Positions 17,742 to 24,624 of a stretch of DNA of 64,000 nt are shown piece after piece. Under the pieces are notes generated by a model. The model was not told where the DNA came from, did not search any database, and saw only the letters and a list, made by a program, of their open reading frames with translations. The first letter of the stretch is position 1, and every line of letters begins with the position of its first letter. Source of the stretch: Tessaracoccus sp. Lineage in GTDB: Bacteria > Actinomycetota > Actinomycetes > Propionibacteriales > Propionibacteriaceae. The stretch is taken from contig NZ_JADJNP010000001.1 of the NCBI RefSeq assembly GCF_016714275.1, forward strand, positions 930,001 through 994,000, given 5' to 3'. The position numbers were made by a program, and so were the translations under genes.

Positions 17742-18836
17742 TCAGCGGCCCATCGCGGCGGCAGTCGGGCAACGGAAGGAGCGCGAGGCGCCGAGGCCGA
17801 CCTCGTTCATGTACCTGATCACGATCACCCAGGCCTCGCGGAGGCTCGTCTCGGTGTGCAGCACGTCGTGTGTACGGCAGTGGGCCCGCACCAGTTGGCG
17901 GGCCCGGTACAGGTGGGGGCGCGGCATGCTCGGGAAGAGATGGTGCTCGATCTGGTAGTTGAGCCCGCCCATCAGCGCGGTCATCCACCAACCACCCGAC
18001 ACGTTGCGCGACGTCAGCACCTGCTTGTCGAGGAAGTCGAGCTTGGCGTCGTGCGGGATGATCGGCATGCCGATGTGGTTCGGGGCGAAGCTCGCGGCCA
18101 TGTAGAGGCCGAACACGGCGAGCTGGACGCCGAGGAAGGCGAAGGCCATGCCTACCGGCAGCAGCCAGAACAACAGGCCGAGGTAGAGGGCGAAGCGCGC
18201 GCCGATCAGGGTCATCTCCAGCGCGCGGCCCTTGATCGGCTTGCGGGAGAAAAGGCTCCGGATGGAGACCTGATGCATGTCGAGGCCTGCGAGGAGGAGC
18301 AGGGGCAGGAAGAACCACCCTTGGCGCGCGATGATCCACGCCCGGAATCCCCTGCTGGCCGCGGCGTCCTCGGGGGTGAAGGCGAGGGTACCGAGGTCGA
18401 TGTCCGGATCCTTGCCCACCTTGTTCGGGTTGCCGTGGTGGCGGGTGTGCTTGTTCATCCACCACGAGTAGCTCATGCCGACGCCGAAGGTCGCGACGAG
18501 ACGGCCGAGTCGATCATTGGCCGTGCCCGAGGCCAGAACCTGGCGGTGCGCGGCCTCGTGGCCGACGAAGGCCAGTTGGGTGAAGATGACCCCGAGCGCC
18601 GCCGCGATCAGCAGCTGAAACCAGGACTCGCCCAGCAGCACCACTCCGACGATCGCGCCCACCAGGGCCGTGCCCAACCCGCCGAGAAGCGCGAAGTAAA
18701 ACCCGCGTGTCCTTCCGTTCAGCCCTTCGGATCGGACAGTATGTGCGAGCTCGGTGAAGCTACGGGTGCGTTCGGCCAGTTCGGCCCGGACGCGCGTCCG
18801 CCGGTCGGTCGCCGGCGAGGCGGTGGTCGTGGTCAA
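17742..18836 (-). CDS. Membrane fatty acid desaturase (acyl-lipid/acyl-CoA type)
   Basis: The protein has 364 residues from a TTG at 18836, preceded by GGAAGG at about 9 bases. The ATG at 18881 (379 residues) has its GGGAG touching the codon and is less likely. Three histidine boxes bind the di-iron centre: 'GHEAAHRQ', 'HTRHHGNPN' and 'QIEHHLFP'. Long hydrophobic stretches separate them. The Q-I-E-H-H third box is typical of front-end/DesA3-like desaturases. The role is insertion of a double bond into membrane acyl chains, with electrons from a ferredoxin or reductase encoded elsewhere. No regulatory partner is adjacent. Confidence 0.92.
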   Translation of the reverse strand: MTTTTASPATDRRTRVRAELAERTRSFTELAHTVRSEGLNGRTRGFYFALLGGLGTALVGAIVGVVLLGESWFQLLIAAALGVIFTQLAFVGHEAAHRQVLASGTANDRLGRLVATFGVGMSYSWWMNKHTRHHGNPNKVGKDPDIDLGTLAFTPEDAAASRGFRAWIIARQGWFFLPLLLLAGLDMHQVSIRSLFSRKPIKGRALEMTLIGARFALYLGLLFWLLPVGMAFAFLGVQLAVFGLYMAASFAPNHIGMPIIPHDAKLDFLDKQVLTSRNVSGGWWMTALMGGLNYQIEHHLFPSMPRPHLYRARQLVRAHCRTHDVLHTETSLREAWVIVIRYMNEVGLGASRSFRCPTAAAMGR

Positions 18837-19085
18837 GAGAAGCTGCCTTCCACCAGTTCGCAAAGCACGCCCCCGTGGCATCTCCCGAGCTGGTTGCGCC
18901 AAGCGTAGGGGTACGCGCTCAGCGGGTGGGAGAAACGAGGAAATCGTCCATAAACGCGTACGGCGACAAAGAATTGGAGAAAATCCTTGACGAGCAATTC
19001 CAGCACCTGACAGCATCCCTCCAACAGATCACCGCCCGGCAGCCACGGCGGCTGTATGAGTGTGCAGGATCTGTGGGGGGTACAA

Positions 19086-20774
19086 ATGAAGAAAGCGATT
19101 CTGGCTGCGGCACTTGCCGTAGCGCTCGCGCTCACGGGTGTCGGCGTGATGCCGGCTCACGCGAAGACCGACGCAACAGGAACGGTCAAGATCACGGTCC
19201 AGACGGCTGGAGGGGCCCCGGTCGCCGGGGTCGACGTCAGCCTTGACGGCGACGGTATCGACGACTGGGAGCACGACAGCTGGGCCTATGGCGAGACCAA
19301 CGCCTCCGGCGTGTTCCAGACTGGCGAACTTGCGCCGGGCGATTACGACCTCACGGCACAGTTGTGGTCGCCGGACTCCAAGAAGACCGACCGGGTCAAG
19401 GTCGAGGCTAACAAAGACATCAGTGTCGTCGTCACGCTCACGGGGATTCAGGTCCTCAAGGGCAAGGTCACCGCGAAGGGCAAGGTCGTGACCGGCGGCT
19501 ACCTCCATGCCGACGGCGGCAAGGCCGGCTACTACCGGGCTGAGATCGTCAAGGGCGAGTACTCGGTCATCGTCAAGCCCGGCTCCTACACCGTGTTCGC
19601 CGAGCCGCGATGGGACGAGGCGAAGACCTGGGTCACGACCTACGCGGGCAACACGGTCCGCGCCGTCGACAGCGCGAAGCAGAAGGTCGCCGACTCGCCG
19701 AAGACGGTGAACATCGCCGCCTACGACAAGCTCGGGAAGGTCTCGGGCACGGTTCTTGACGCCAAGGGCAAGCCCGCGAAGAACACCAGCGTCTGGGCGT
19801 CGGCGAAGAACCGCACCGGGTACGCGTCGGCCATGACGGACAGCAAGGGCCGCTACACCCTGACCGGTCTTCCCGCGGACTCGTACAACGTGGCGGCGAA
19901 TACGGCCGACAGTTCCGCGTCGAAGACCGTGAAGGTCAACGTCGACAAGACGGCGAAGGCGGATCTCAAGCTCAAGAAGGACGCTACCGCCCCGAAGTAC
20001 AAGGGCAAGATCATCCTCACCCTCAAGGCGCCATCGGCCCTCGTCAAGGCGGGCAACGCCTGCGCGGTGCTCTTCAATTCGAAGGGGTTCTGGACGCACA
20101 GCGGCTGTCTCAGCGCCGATGGCAAGGGCAAGACCATCACCTTTGACCGGCTCCCCGCGGGCACCTACACCGTTGCGCTCGCCGGGGCGAACGTCACCAA
20201 GTCCGTCACCCTGAAGAAGGACAAGACCGCCAAGCTCTCGATGACCCGCGCCGCGGGCACGACGATCTCCGGCAAGGTCACGAACCACAAGGGCAAGGCG
20301 GTGGCCGGTGCGAGCGTCTATGTGACCGACGCGAACGGGATCGGGATGCGCTCGGTCCAGACCAACTCGAAGGGCGTCTACAAGGTCTCGGGCATCCTCA
20401 AGGGCAAGTACACCGTTCGGGCCTCCTCCGCGAAGGTCGCCGACGGCGTGGCCGTCACCAAGAGCCTCACGTCGAAAGGCAAGAAGGTGACCCTGAACCT
20501 GAAGCTGATCAAGGCTGCCACCATCACGGGCAAGGTCACCGACAGCAAGGGCAAGGCCGTCGCCGGCGTCGAGGTCGAGGTCTGGGGCAACGGCTGGGGC
20601 CGGGCCACCACCGACGCAAAGGGCGCTTACAAGGTCACGGGGCTTGGGGAGGGCACCTACACGGTGACCACCCAGGACCTGTACGTAGGTGGTTACTTCA
20701 ACGGCACGTCCTCCTCGAAGAAGGTCGGGAAGGGCAAGACGGTCGCGTTCTCCGTGATCAAGCTCAAGAGCTGA
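19086..20774 (+). CDS. Secreted lysine-rich protein with tandem carboxypeptidase-regulatory-like/Cna-B-type domains
   Basis: The protein has 563 residues from the ATG at 19086, just after a G-rich ribosome site (19074-19081). A signal peptide ('MKKAILAAALAVALALTG...AHA') is followed by six or seven beta-sandwich repeats of about 75-85 residues. Each carries variants of 'G-K-V-T-D-x-K-G-K-A-V-A-G-A-x-V' and ends in 'G-x-Y-x-V'. The mature protein is extremely rich in Lys-Gly-Lys motifs and hence basic. There is no LPXTG or transmembrane anchor; it ends 'VIKLKS'. A cell-wall- or polyanion-binding secreted scaffold or adhesin is possible, but the function is unknown. Confidence 0.85.
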   Translation: MKKAILAAALAVALALTGVGVMPAHAKTDATGTVKITVQTAGGAPVAGVDVSLDGDGIDDWEHDSWAYGETNASGVFQTGELAPGDYDLTAQLWSPDSKKTDRVKVEANKDISVVVTLTGIQVLKGKVTAKGKVVTGGYLHADGGKAGYYRAEIVKGEYSVIVKPGSYTVFAEPRWDEAKTWVTTYAGNTVRAVDSAKQKVADSPKTVNIAAYDKLGKVSGTVLDAKGKPAKNTSVWASAKNRTGYASAMTDSKGRYTLTGLPADSYNVAANTADSSASKTVKVNVDKTAKADLKLKKDATAPKYKGKIILTLKAPSALVKAGNACAVLFNSKGFWTHSGCLSADGKGKTITFDRLPAGTYTVALAGANVTKSVTLKKDKTAKLSMTRAAGTTISGKVTNHKGKAVAGASVYVTDANGIGMRSVQTNSKGVYKVSGILKGKYTVRASSAKVADGVAVTKSLTSKGKKVTLNLKLIKAATITGKVTDSKGKAVAGVEVEVWGNGWGRATTDAKGAYKVTGLGEGTYTVTTQDLYVGGYFNGTSSSKKVGKGKTVAFSVIKLKS

Positions 20775-20780
20775 CCCAGC

Positions 20781-20825
20781 CCGACGGTCGGGGCGGCTCA
20801 CCGGGAGGGCCGCCCCGACCGTCGG
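20781..20825 (+). terminator. Strong stem-loop terminator after the secreted protein
   Basis: A perfect 17-bp stem (20781-20797 with 20809-20825, arms starting CCGACGGTCGGGGCGGC) encloses an 11-base loop, 6 bp after the stop codon. No T-run follows, which is common for actinobacterial terminators. Confidence 0.8.
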
Positions 20826-21034
20826 CCATCGAGCCTAGTGCCGCGTGTCACAAGTAGCTTGCGGCTTCCGACGCCCCAGCGGCGCCTCGCTGCGTTCTCC
20901 TCGCTCGATGAACAACCCAGTGGGAGGGCGCTCCCAGAGCAGACCCCTTGATTTGTGTTTCCCGACGGGGGTGTACTAGTGTTCTCAACGCGCCGAACGG
21001 GGCGGATCGAAAGATCCAAGCCAGGAGACGCATT

Positions 21035-21107
21035 GCGGACGTGGCTCAGTTGGTAGAGCATCACCTTGCCAAGGTGAGGGTCGCGAGTTCGAATCTCGTC
21101 GTCCGCT
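21035..21107 (+). tRNA. tRNA-Gly (GCC)
   Basis: This is a 73-nt cloverleaf: acceptor GCGGACG pairs with CGTCCGC, the D-arm contains GCTCAGTTGGTAGAGC, the anticodon loop TTGCCAA gives GCC, and the T-arm carries GTTCGAAT. The discriminator is T and CCA is not encoded. It is the first of a four-tRNA cluster. Confidence 0.96.
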
Positions 21108-21160
21108 CGGAGACTTTGTCTCTCCCGAACCCACGTGGAGAGGGAAACCTCCTCCATCGC

Positions 21161-21231
21161 GGTGGAGTGGCCGAGAGGCGAGGCAACGGACTGCAAATCC
21201 GTGTACACGGGTTCAAATCCCGTCTCCACCT
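21161..21231 (+). tRNA. tRNA-Cys (GCA)
   Basis: This is a 71-nt cloverleaf: acceptor GGTGGAG pairs with CTCCACC, the anticodon loop CTGCAAA gives GCA, and the T-loop carries GTTCAAAT. It lies 53 bp after tRNA-Gly and 1 bp before tRNA-Val, probably on one transcript. Confidence 0.95.
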
Positions 21232-21232
21232 C

Positions 21233-21304
21233 GGGCGGTTGGCGCAGTGGTAGCGCGCTTCCTTGACACGGAAGAGGTCGCCAGTTCAAACCTGGCATCG
21301 CCCA
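21233..21304 (+). tRNA. tRNA-Val (GAC)
   Basis: This is a 72-nt cloverleaf: acceptor GGGCGGT pairs with ATCGCCC with one G-T pair, and the anticodon loop TTGACAC gives GAC. It is nearly identical to the second Val tRNA 117 bp downstream except in the anticodon stem and T-stem. Confidence 0.95.
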
Positions 21305-21330
21305 CCGAGCATGGCTCGAAGACCGAGAGA

Positions 21331-21353
21331 GAACCCCCCAACAGAGGGGGTTC
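21331..21353 (+). terminator. Rho-independent-type terminator after the first three tRNAs
   Basis: An 8-bp stem GAACCCCC/GGGGGTTC with a 7-base loop is followed by TTCCATTTCC. It separates the Gly-Cys-Val transcript from the second Val tRNA. Confidence 0.75.
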
Positions 21354-21379
21354 TTCCATTTCCAAGGCCAACAGCCCGG

Positions 21380-21409
21380 TTCGCAATGTCGCTGGCGTTA
21401 CGATAGACT
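21380..21409 (+). promoter_or_regulatory. Possible promoter of the second tRNA-Val
   Basis: TTCGCA (21380-21385) and TAGACT (21404-21409) are separated by 18 bp and the tRNA begins 13 bp later. Because a terminator precedes it, this tRNA needs its own promoter. The match is modest. Confidence 0.4.
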
Positions 21410-21421
21410 CCTTCCTCGCTG

Positions 21422-21493
21422 GGGCGATTGGCGCAGTGGTAGCGCGCTTCGTTCACACCGAAGAGGTCGGCGGTTCGAAACCGCCATCGCCCA
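21422..21493 (+). tRNA. tRNA-Val (CAC)
   Basis: This is a 72-nt cloverleaf: acceptor GGGCGAT pairs with ATCGCCC, the anticodon loop TTCACAC gives CAC, and the T-loop carries GTTCGAAA. It has its own upstream promoter candidate and a following stem-loop. Confidence 0.96.
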
Positions 21494-21507
21494 CCGAGCG
21501 ATTGAGC

Positions 21508-21536
21508 CGAGGGTTGTGCGAGCTGCACAACCCTCG
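21508..21536 (+). terminator. Stem-loop terminator after tRNA-Val (CAC)
   Basis: A perfect 12-bp stem CGAGGGTTGTGC/GCACAACCCTCG with a 5-base loop lies 15 bp after the tRNA and 28 bp before the next gene. There is no T-run. Confidence 0.75.
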
Positions 21537-21563
21537 CTCGCTAGATGTTCAGGAAGAGAGGCG

Positions 21564-22334
21564 ATGACTGCACCGGCAATCGTGCTCGTGGCCAGCGGCC
21601 CCGTCGAGCCCGGTGTCTCCGAATCGCTGAACTCCATAGCCTCCTCGTTGCAGGTCGCGCGCCGCGACCTCCGGGTGAGTCTCTCCTACCTCGACGCCAC
21701 GCCCACGCCAGAGAAGACTCTGCGTGCCTTGGCCGACGCCGACGTCGCCGAAGCCGTCATCGTCCCTCTTGATCTCGTCTCCGCGGCGGACCATGACCCC
21801 CGCCTCGATGCCGTCTCGCACTCCGAGCACATCAGGGTCGCCGTGTCGCGCCCCGTCGGCCCCGCCAGCGAGGTGCTCAACATCCTGGACGCTCGCGTCC
21901 GCGAGGCGCTGCACCGCACGGGCGCCCTGGAGATCGACGGCCTCGTTCTCTCCGCGCCGGCCGGAGGCGACATCCGCGGCGGCACGCTGCTCGGCCGCCG
22001 CGCCCGCCAGTGGTCCGCGCACCACCGCCTCCCCGTCCAACTCGCCGTCGACGACGGCGACGGGCGCGCGACGGCGCAAGCCGTGCAGTCACTGCGTTCG
22101 CAAGGTCGTCGGCACATCGCCGTCGGCTCCCTCTTCCTCACCCCGACGGCTGGGTACCAGGCGCACGTGCAGGCGGGGCTCCGCGCCGGCGCCATCGCCG
22201 TCACCTCCCCCATCGGCGACTCGGAGCCCCTCCGGCTCCTCATCCTGGCCCGCTACGCGTTCGGCGCCATGGAGCTTCTCGACGGCACTCCCACTCAGCT
22301 GCCTGTCGAGGACCTGGACGACGACGAGGCCTGA
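21564..22334 (+). CDS. Sirohydrochlorin chelatase (CbiX)-like protein lacking the usual catalytic His
   Basis: The protein has 256 residues from the ATG at 21564, preceded by GAAGAGAGG. It has two chelatase-like halves: 'AIVLVASGPVEPGVSESLNSIASSL' and 'GLVLSAPAGGDIRGGTLLGRRA'. In classical CbiX/CbiK the first strand reads V-A-H-G-S/T; here it reads V-A-S-G, so the metal-site His is missing. A His in 'VSAADHDPRLD' may correspond to the second site. A structural relative or a chelatase for another tetrapyrrole step is possible. No other cobalamin or siroheme genes are nearby. Confidence 0.75.
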   Translation: MTAPAIVLVASGPVEPGVSESLNSIASSLQVARRDLRVSLSYLDATPTPEKTLRALADADVAEAVIVPLDLVSAADHDPRLDAVSHSEHIRVAVSRPVGPASEVLNILDARVREALHRTGALEIDGLVLSAPAGGDIRGGTLLGRRARQWSAHHRLPVQLAVDDGDGRATAQAVQSLRSQGRRHIAVGSLFLTPTAGYQAHVQAGLRAGAIAVTSPIGDSEPLRLLILARYAFGAMELLDGTPTQLPVEDLDDDEA

Positions 22335-22369
22335 GCCCGACACTTCGGTCCGCGCCTATCCTGGGGCAC

Positions 22370-22780
22370 ATGACCGAGAACCCGTGGCTGGCGAAGCCGG
22401 ACAGCGAGTGGCGCGAGCGCCTCTCACAGCTCGAGTACCACGTGCTCCGCGAAGGCGGAACTGAGGCGCCGTTCGTCGGCGAGTACACCGACACCGTCGA
22501 CGAAGGCACCTACGTCTGCCGTGGCTGCGGCGCCGAGCTGTTCCGCAGCGACACCAAGTTCTCCTCACACTGCGGCTGGCCGAGCTTCTTCGCGCCGCTC
22601 GCCGAGGATCGCGTCCGCTACATCGAGGACCGCTCGCTGCCCGGCCGTCCCCGGGTCGAAGTGCGCTGCGCCACGTGCGACGGCCACCTGGGCCACGTCT
22701 TCGAGGGCGAGGGCTACGAGACGCCCACCGATCTCCGCTACTGCATCAACTCCGTCAGCCTCAGGCTGAATAGCGCGTAG
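22370..22780 (+). CDS. msrB: Peptide-methionine (R)-S-oxide reductase MsrB
   Basis: The protein has 136 residues from the ATG at 22370. It reduces methionine-R-sulfoxide in proteins. Two zinc-binding CxxC pairs are visible ('CRGCGAELF' and 'CATCDGHLGHVF'), the substrate motif 'SHCGWPSF' is present, and the catalytic Cys is in 'RYCINSVSL'. Length and motifs are full. It starts 35 bp after the CbiX-like gene and may be cotranscribed with it. Confidence 0.96.
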   Translation: MTENPWLAKPDSEWRERLSQLEYHVLREGGTEAPFVGEYTDTVDEGTYVCRGCGAELFRSDTKFSSHCGWPSFFAPLAEDRVRYIEDRSLPGRPRVEVRCATCDGHLGHVFEGEGYETPTDLRYCINSVSLRLNSA

Positions 22781-22843
22781 CCACGACACGCCCACCGGCG
22801 CGTCAGCCCGGCGTTTGGGCGCCCTCAGACCTAGGCTGAGCCC

Positions 22844-23428
22844 GTGCCCGCCAACCTGAGTCGCCCGACACCCGCCGCCTTCTCCGCGGCGGTCGATCAA
22901 CTCGGCGCCATGCGGTGGCGAAGAGGGCTGAACATCGACGAGATCGGGTCGCCGCAGCGGATCGCCCCGTTCTCGGTCGCGATCAGCGGGGAGTTGACCG
23001 ACGCCTTCGACGATCCCGTCTCGACCGGCCGGCTGATCCTGCTGCACGACCCCGCGGGGAACACCGCCTGGAGCGGAACGTTTCGGATCGTCACCTACGT
23101 CCGCGCCGAAGTCGAGCTGGAGATGGTGACCGACCCGCTGCTGCCGGAGGTGGCCTGGTCCTGGCTCACCGAGGCGCTCGAGAGCCACGGCTGCGTCGCG
23201 ACGGCCCTCGCGGGCACCGTCACAGCCTCGTACGGAAAGGGCTTCGGCGAGATGACCGACGCCGACCGCGCCGAGGTCGAACTCCGGAGCTCCTGGACGC
23301 CGCGGCTCGACGCTCTGCACAGCCTTACCCCGCACCTCGCCGCGTGGCAGGAGCTGCTCGGCCAGGTCGCCGGCGAACCCGACCTTCCTCCCGGCGTCGC
23401 CGCGCTGCCGCTGGGGCGTCGCGCATGA
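22844..23428 (+). CDS. DUF3000 family protein
   Basis: The protein has 194 residues from a GTG. It is recognised as the actinobacterial DUF3000 family by 'AMRWRRGLNIDEIGSPQRIAPFSVAISGEL' (two halves) and 'VASGWF'-like 'GRLILLHDPAGNTAWSGTFRIVTYVRAELE'-type sequence. The function is unknown. Its stop overlaps the RNase D start by 4 bp (ATGA). The DUF3000-RNase D-dxs neighbourhood is also found in M. tuberculosis (Rv2680-Rv2682c, from memory). Confidence 0.88.
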   Translation: MPANLSRPTPAAFSAAVDQLGAMRWRRGLNIDEIGSPQRIAPFSVAISGELTDAFDDPVSTGRLILLHDPAGNTAWSGTFRIVTYVRAEVELEMVTDPLLPEVAWSWLTEALESHGCVATALAGTVTASYGKGFGEMTDADRAEVELRSSWTPRLDALHSLTPHLAAWQELLGQVAGEPDLPPGVAALPLGRRA

Positions 23429-24624
23429 CCTACCACGAGCACAGCCGGGAGCCGCTCCGGCCCATCGTCGACACGCCCGCGGCGCTCGAGGAATGCCTGG
23501 CCGCCCTGAGCGCGGCCGACGGTCCCGTCGCGTTCGACACGGAGCGGGCGCACGGCCATCGTTACTGGCCGAAGGCTTACCTGCTGCAGATCCGCCGCGA
23601 GGGCGCGGGCACCTGGCTCATCGATCCCCTCCCCTTCGAGGACACCGACGCCGACCTCAGCCGCCTCGTCACCGCCTGCGGCGACGCGGTGTGGCTCATC
23701 CATGCCGCCAGCCAGGACCTTCCGTGCATGCGCGAACTCGGCATCCTGCCGCGACGTATCTTCGACACCGAACTCGCCGCGCGCCTCCTTGGCAAGCCGG
23801 GAGCTGCGCTCGGCGCGCTGCTCAGTTCCGAGCTGGGGATCAACCTGCGCAAGGCCCACTCGGCCGATAACTGGTCGAAGCGGCCCCTCCCCCACTCCTG
23901 GCTCACCTACGCCGCCCTCGACGTCGACTTCCTCATCGAACTCGCCGAGACTCTCACTGTGCAGCTGGAGGACATGGGCCGCCTCGACTGGGTCGAACAG
24001 GAGTGCTCGGAGGAGCTCGAACGCTACAGCGCGGAGCCCGTGCCCCGCGTCGACCCGTGGCGTCGCCTCAGCGGCCTCACCACCCTGCGGAACTCCCGAC
24101 AGCTCGCCGTCGCTCGCGCGCTGTGGCTTGCGAGGGACGACATCGCGCGCCGGCGCGACCGCCCACCCGGCTGGATCCTCCCCGACGCCGCCATCCTCGA
24201 CGCCGCCACGGCAGCGAAGGACGCCGTCCCCACCCGCGCCGAGATCGGTCGGCTGCGGGGCTTCGCCGGTCCGCCGGGCCAACGCAACCTCAACGCCTGG
24301 CTGCGTGCCATCGACGAAGTCAGAGCCATGAGCCCCGAGGACTATCCCGCCCGGCGGGTGCCGTCGACGGGGGTTCCGAACCCGCGCTCCTGGGACCGCA
24401 TCGACCCCGCCGCCGCGTCGCGCTGGGCGAGGACCCGCCCCGTCGTCGACGCCCTCGCGTGCGACCTGGGCGGCCTCCAGCCCAGCCTCGTCGCCCCGCC
24501 GCAGGTATTGCAGGAGGCGCTGTTCCACCACCCGCTTCCCACGGCCGACGATCTCGCCCGGCTAGGCGCCCGGCCGTGGCAGGTCGAGTTCCTCGCCCCG
24601 CTCATCGCCGAGACGCTCGGCTGA
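23425..24624 (+). CDS. RNase D-like 3'-5' exoribonuclease with HRDC domain
   Basis: The protein has 399 residues. The DEDDy nuclease residues are visible: 'AFDTERA' (Asp, Glu), 'HAASQDLPCM' (Asp) and 'YAALDVDFLIEL' (Tyr...Asp). An HRDC helical domain follows in the middle ('TTLRNSRQLAVARALWLARDDIARR'), with the 'PTRAEIGRLRGF' segment after it. The likely role is 3' trimming of stable RNAs. The ATG overlaps the DUF3000 stop. The last 63 bp overlap the 3' end of dxs on the other strand. Confidence 0.92.
   Translation: MTYHEHSREPLRPIVDTPAALEECLAALSAADGPVAFDTERAHGHRYWPKAYLLQIRREGAGTWLIDPLPFEDTDADLSRLVTACGDAVWLIHAASQDLPCMRELGILPRRIFDTELAARLLGKPGAALGALLSSELGINLRKAHSADNWSKRPLPHSWLTYAALDVDFLIELAETLTVQLEDMGRLDWVEQECSEELERYSAEPVPRVDPWRRLSGLTTLRNSRQLAVARALWLARDDIARRRDRPPGWILPDAAILDAATAAKDAVPTRAEIGRLRGFAGPPGQRNLNAWLRAIDEVRAMSPEDYPARRVPSTGVPNPRSWDRIDPAAASRWARTRPVVDALACDLGGLQPSLVAPPQVLQEALFHHPLPTADDLARLGARPWQVEFLAPLIAETLG

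Noticed and set aside
18881..18883. ATG as desaturase start
   Set aside because: Its only ribosome-like site touches the codon. The TTG at 18836 has GGAAGG at good distance and gives the usual length, though I cannot exclude the ATG.
19029..20801. 590-codon frame opposite the secreted repeat protein
   Set aside because: Its repeats are only the complement of the KGK repeats; it has no signal or start context and it overlaps the terminator.
20948..20979. Promoter TTGATT ... TACTAG before the tRNA cluster
   Set aside because: The spacing is 20 bp, and the alternative TTGTGT gives 15 bp. A promoter must be near here but I cannot assign hexamers.
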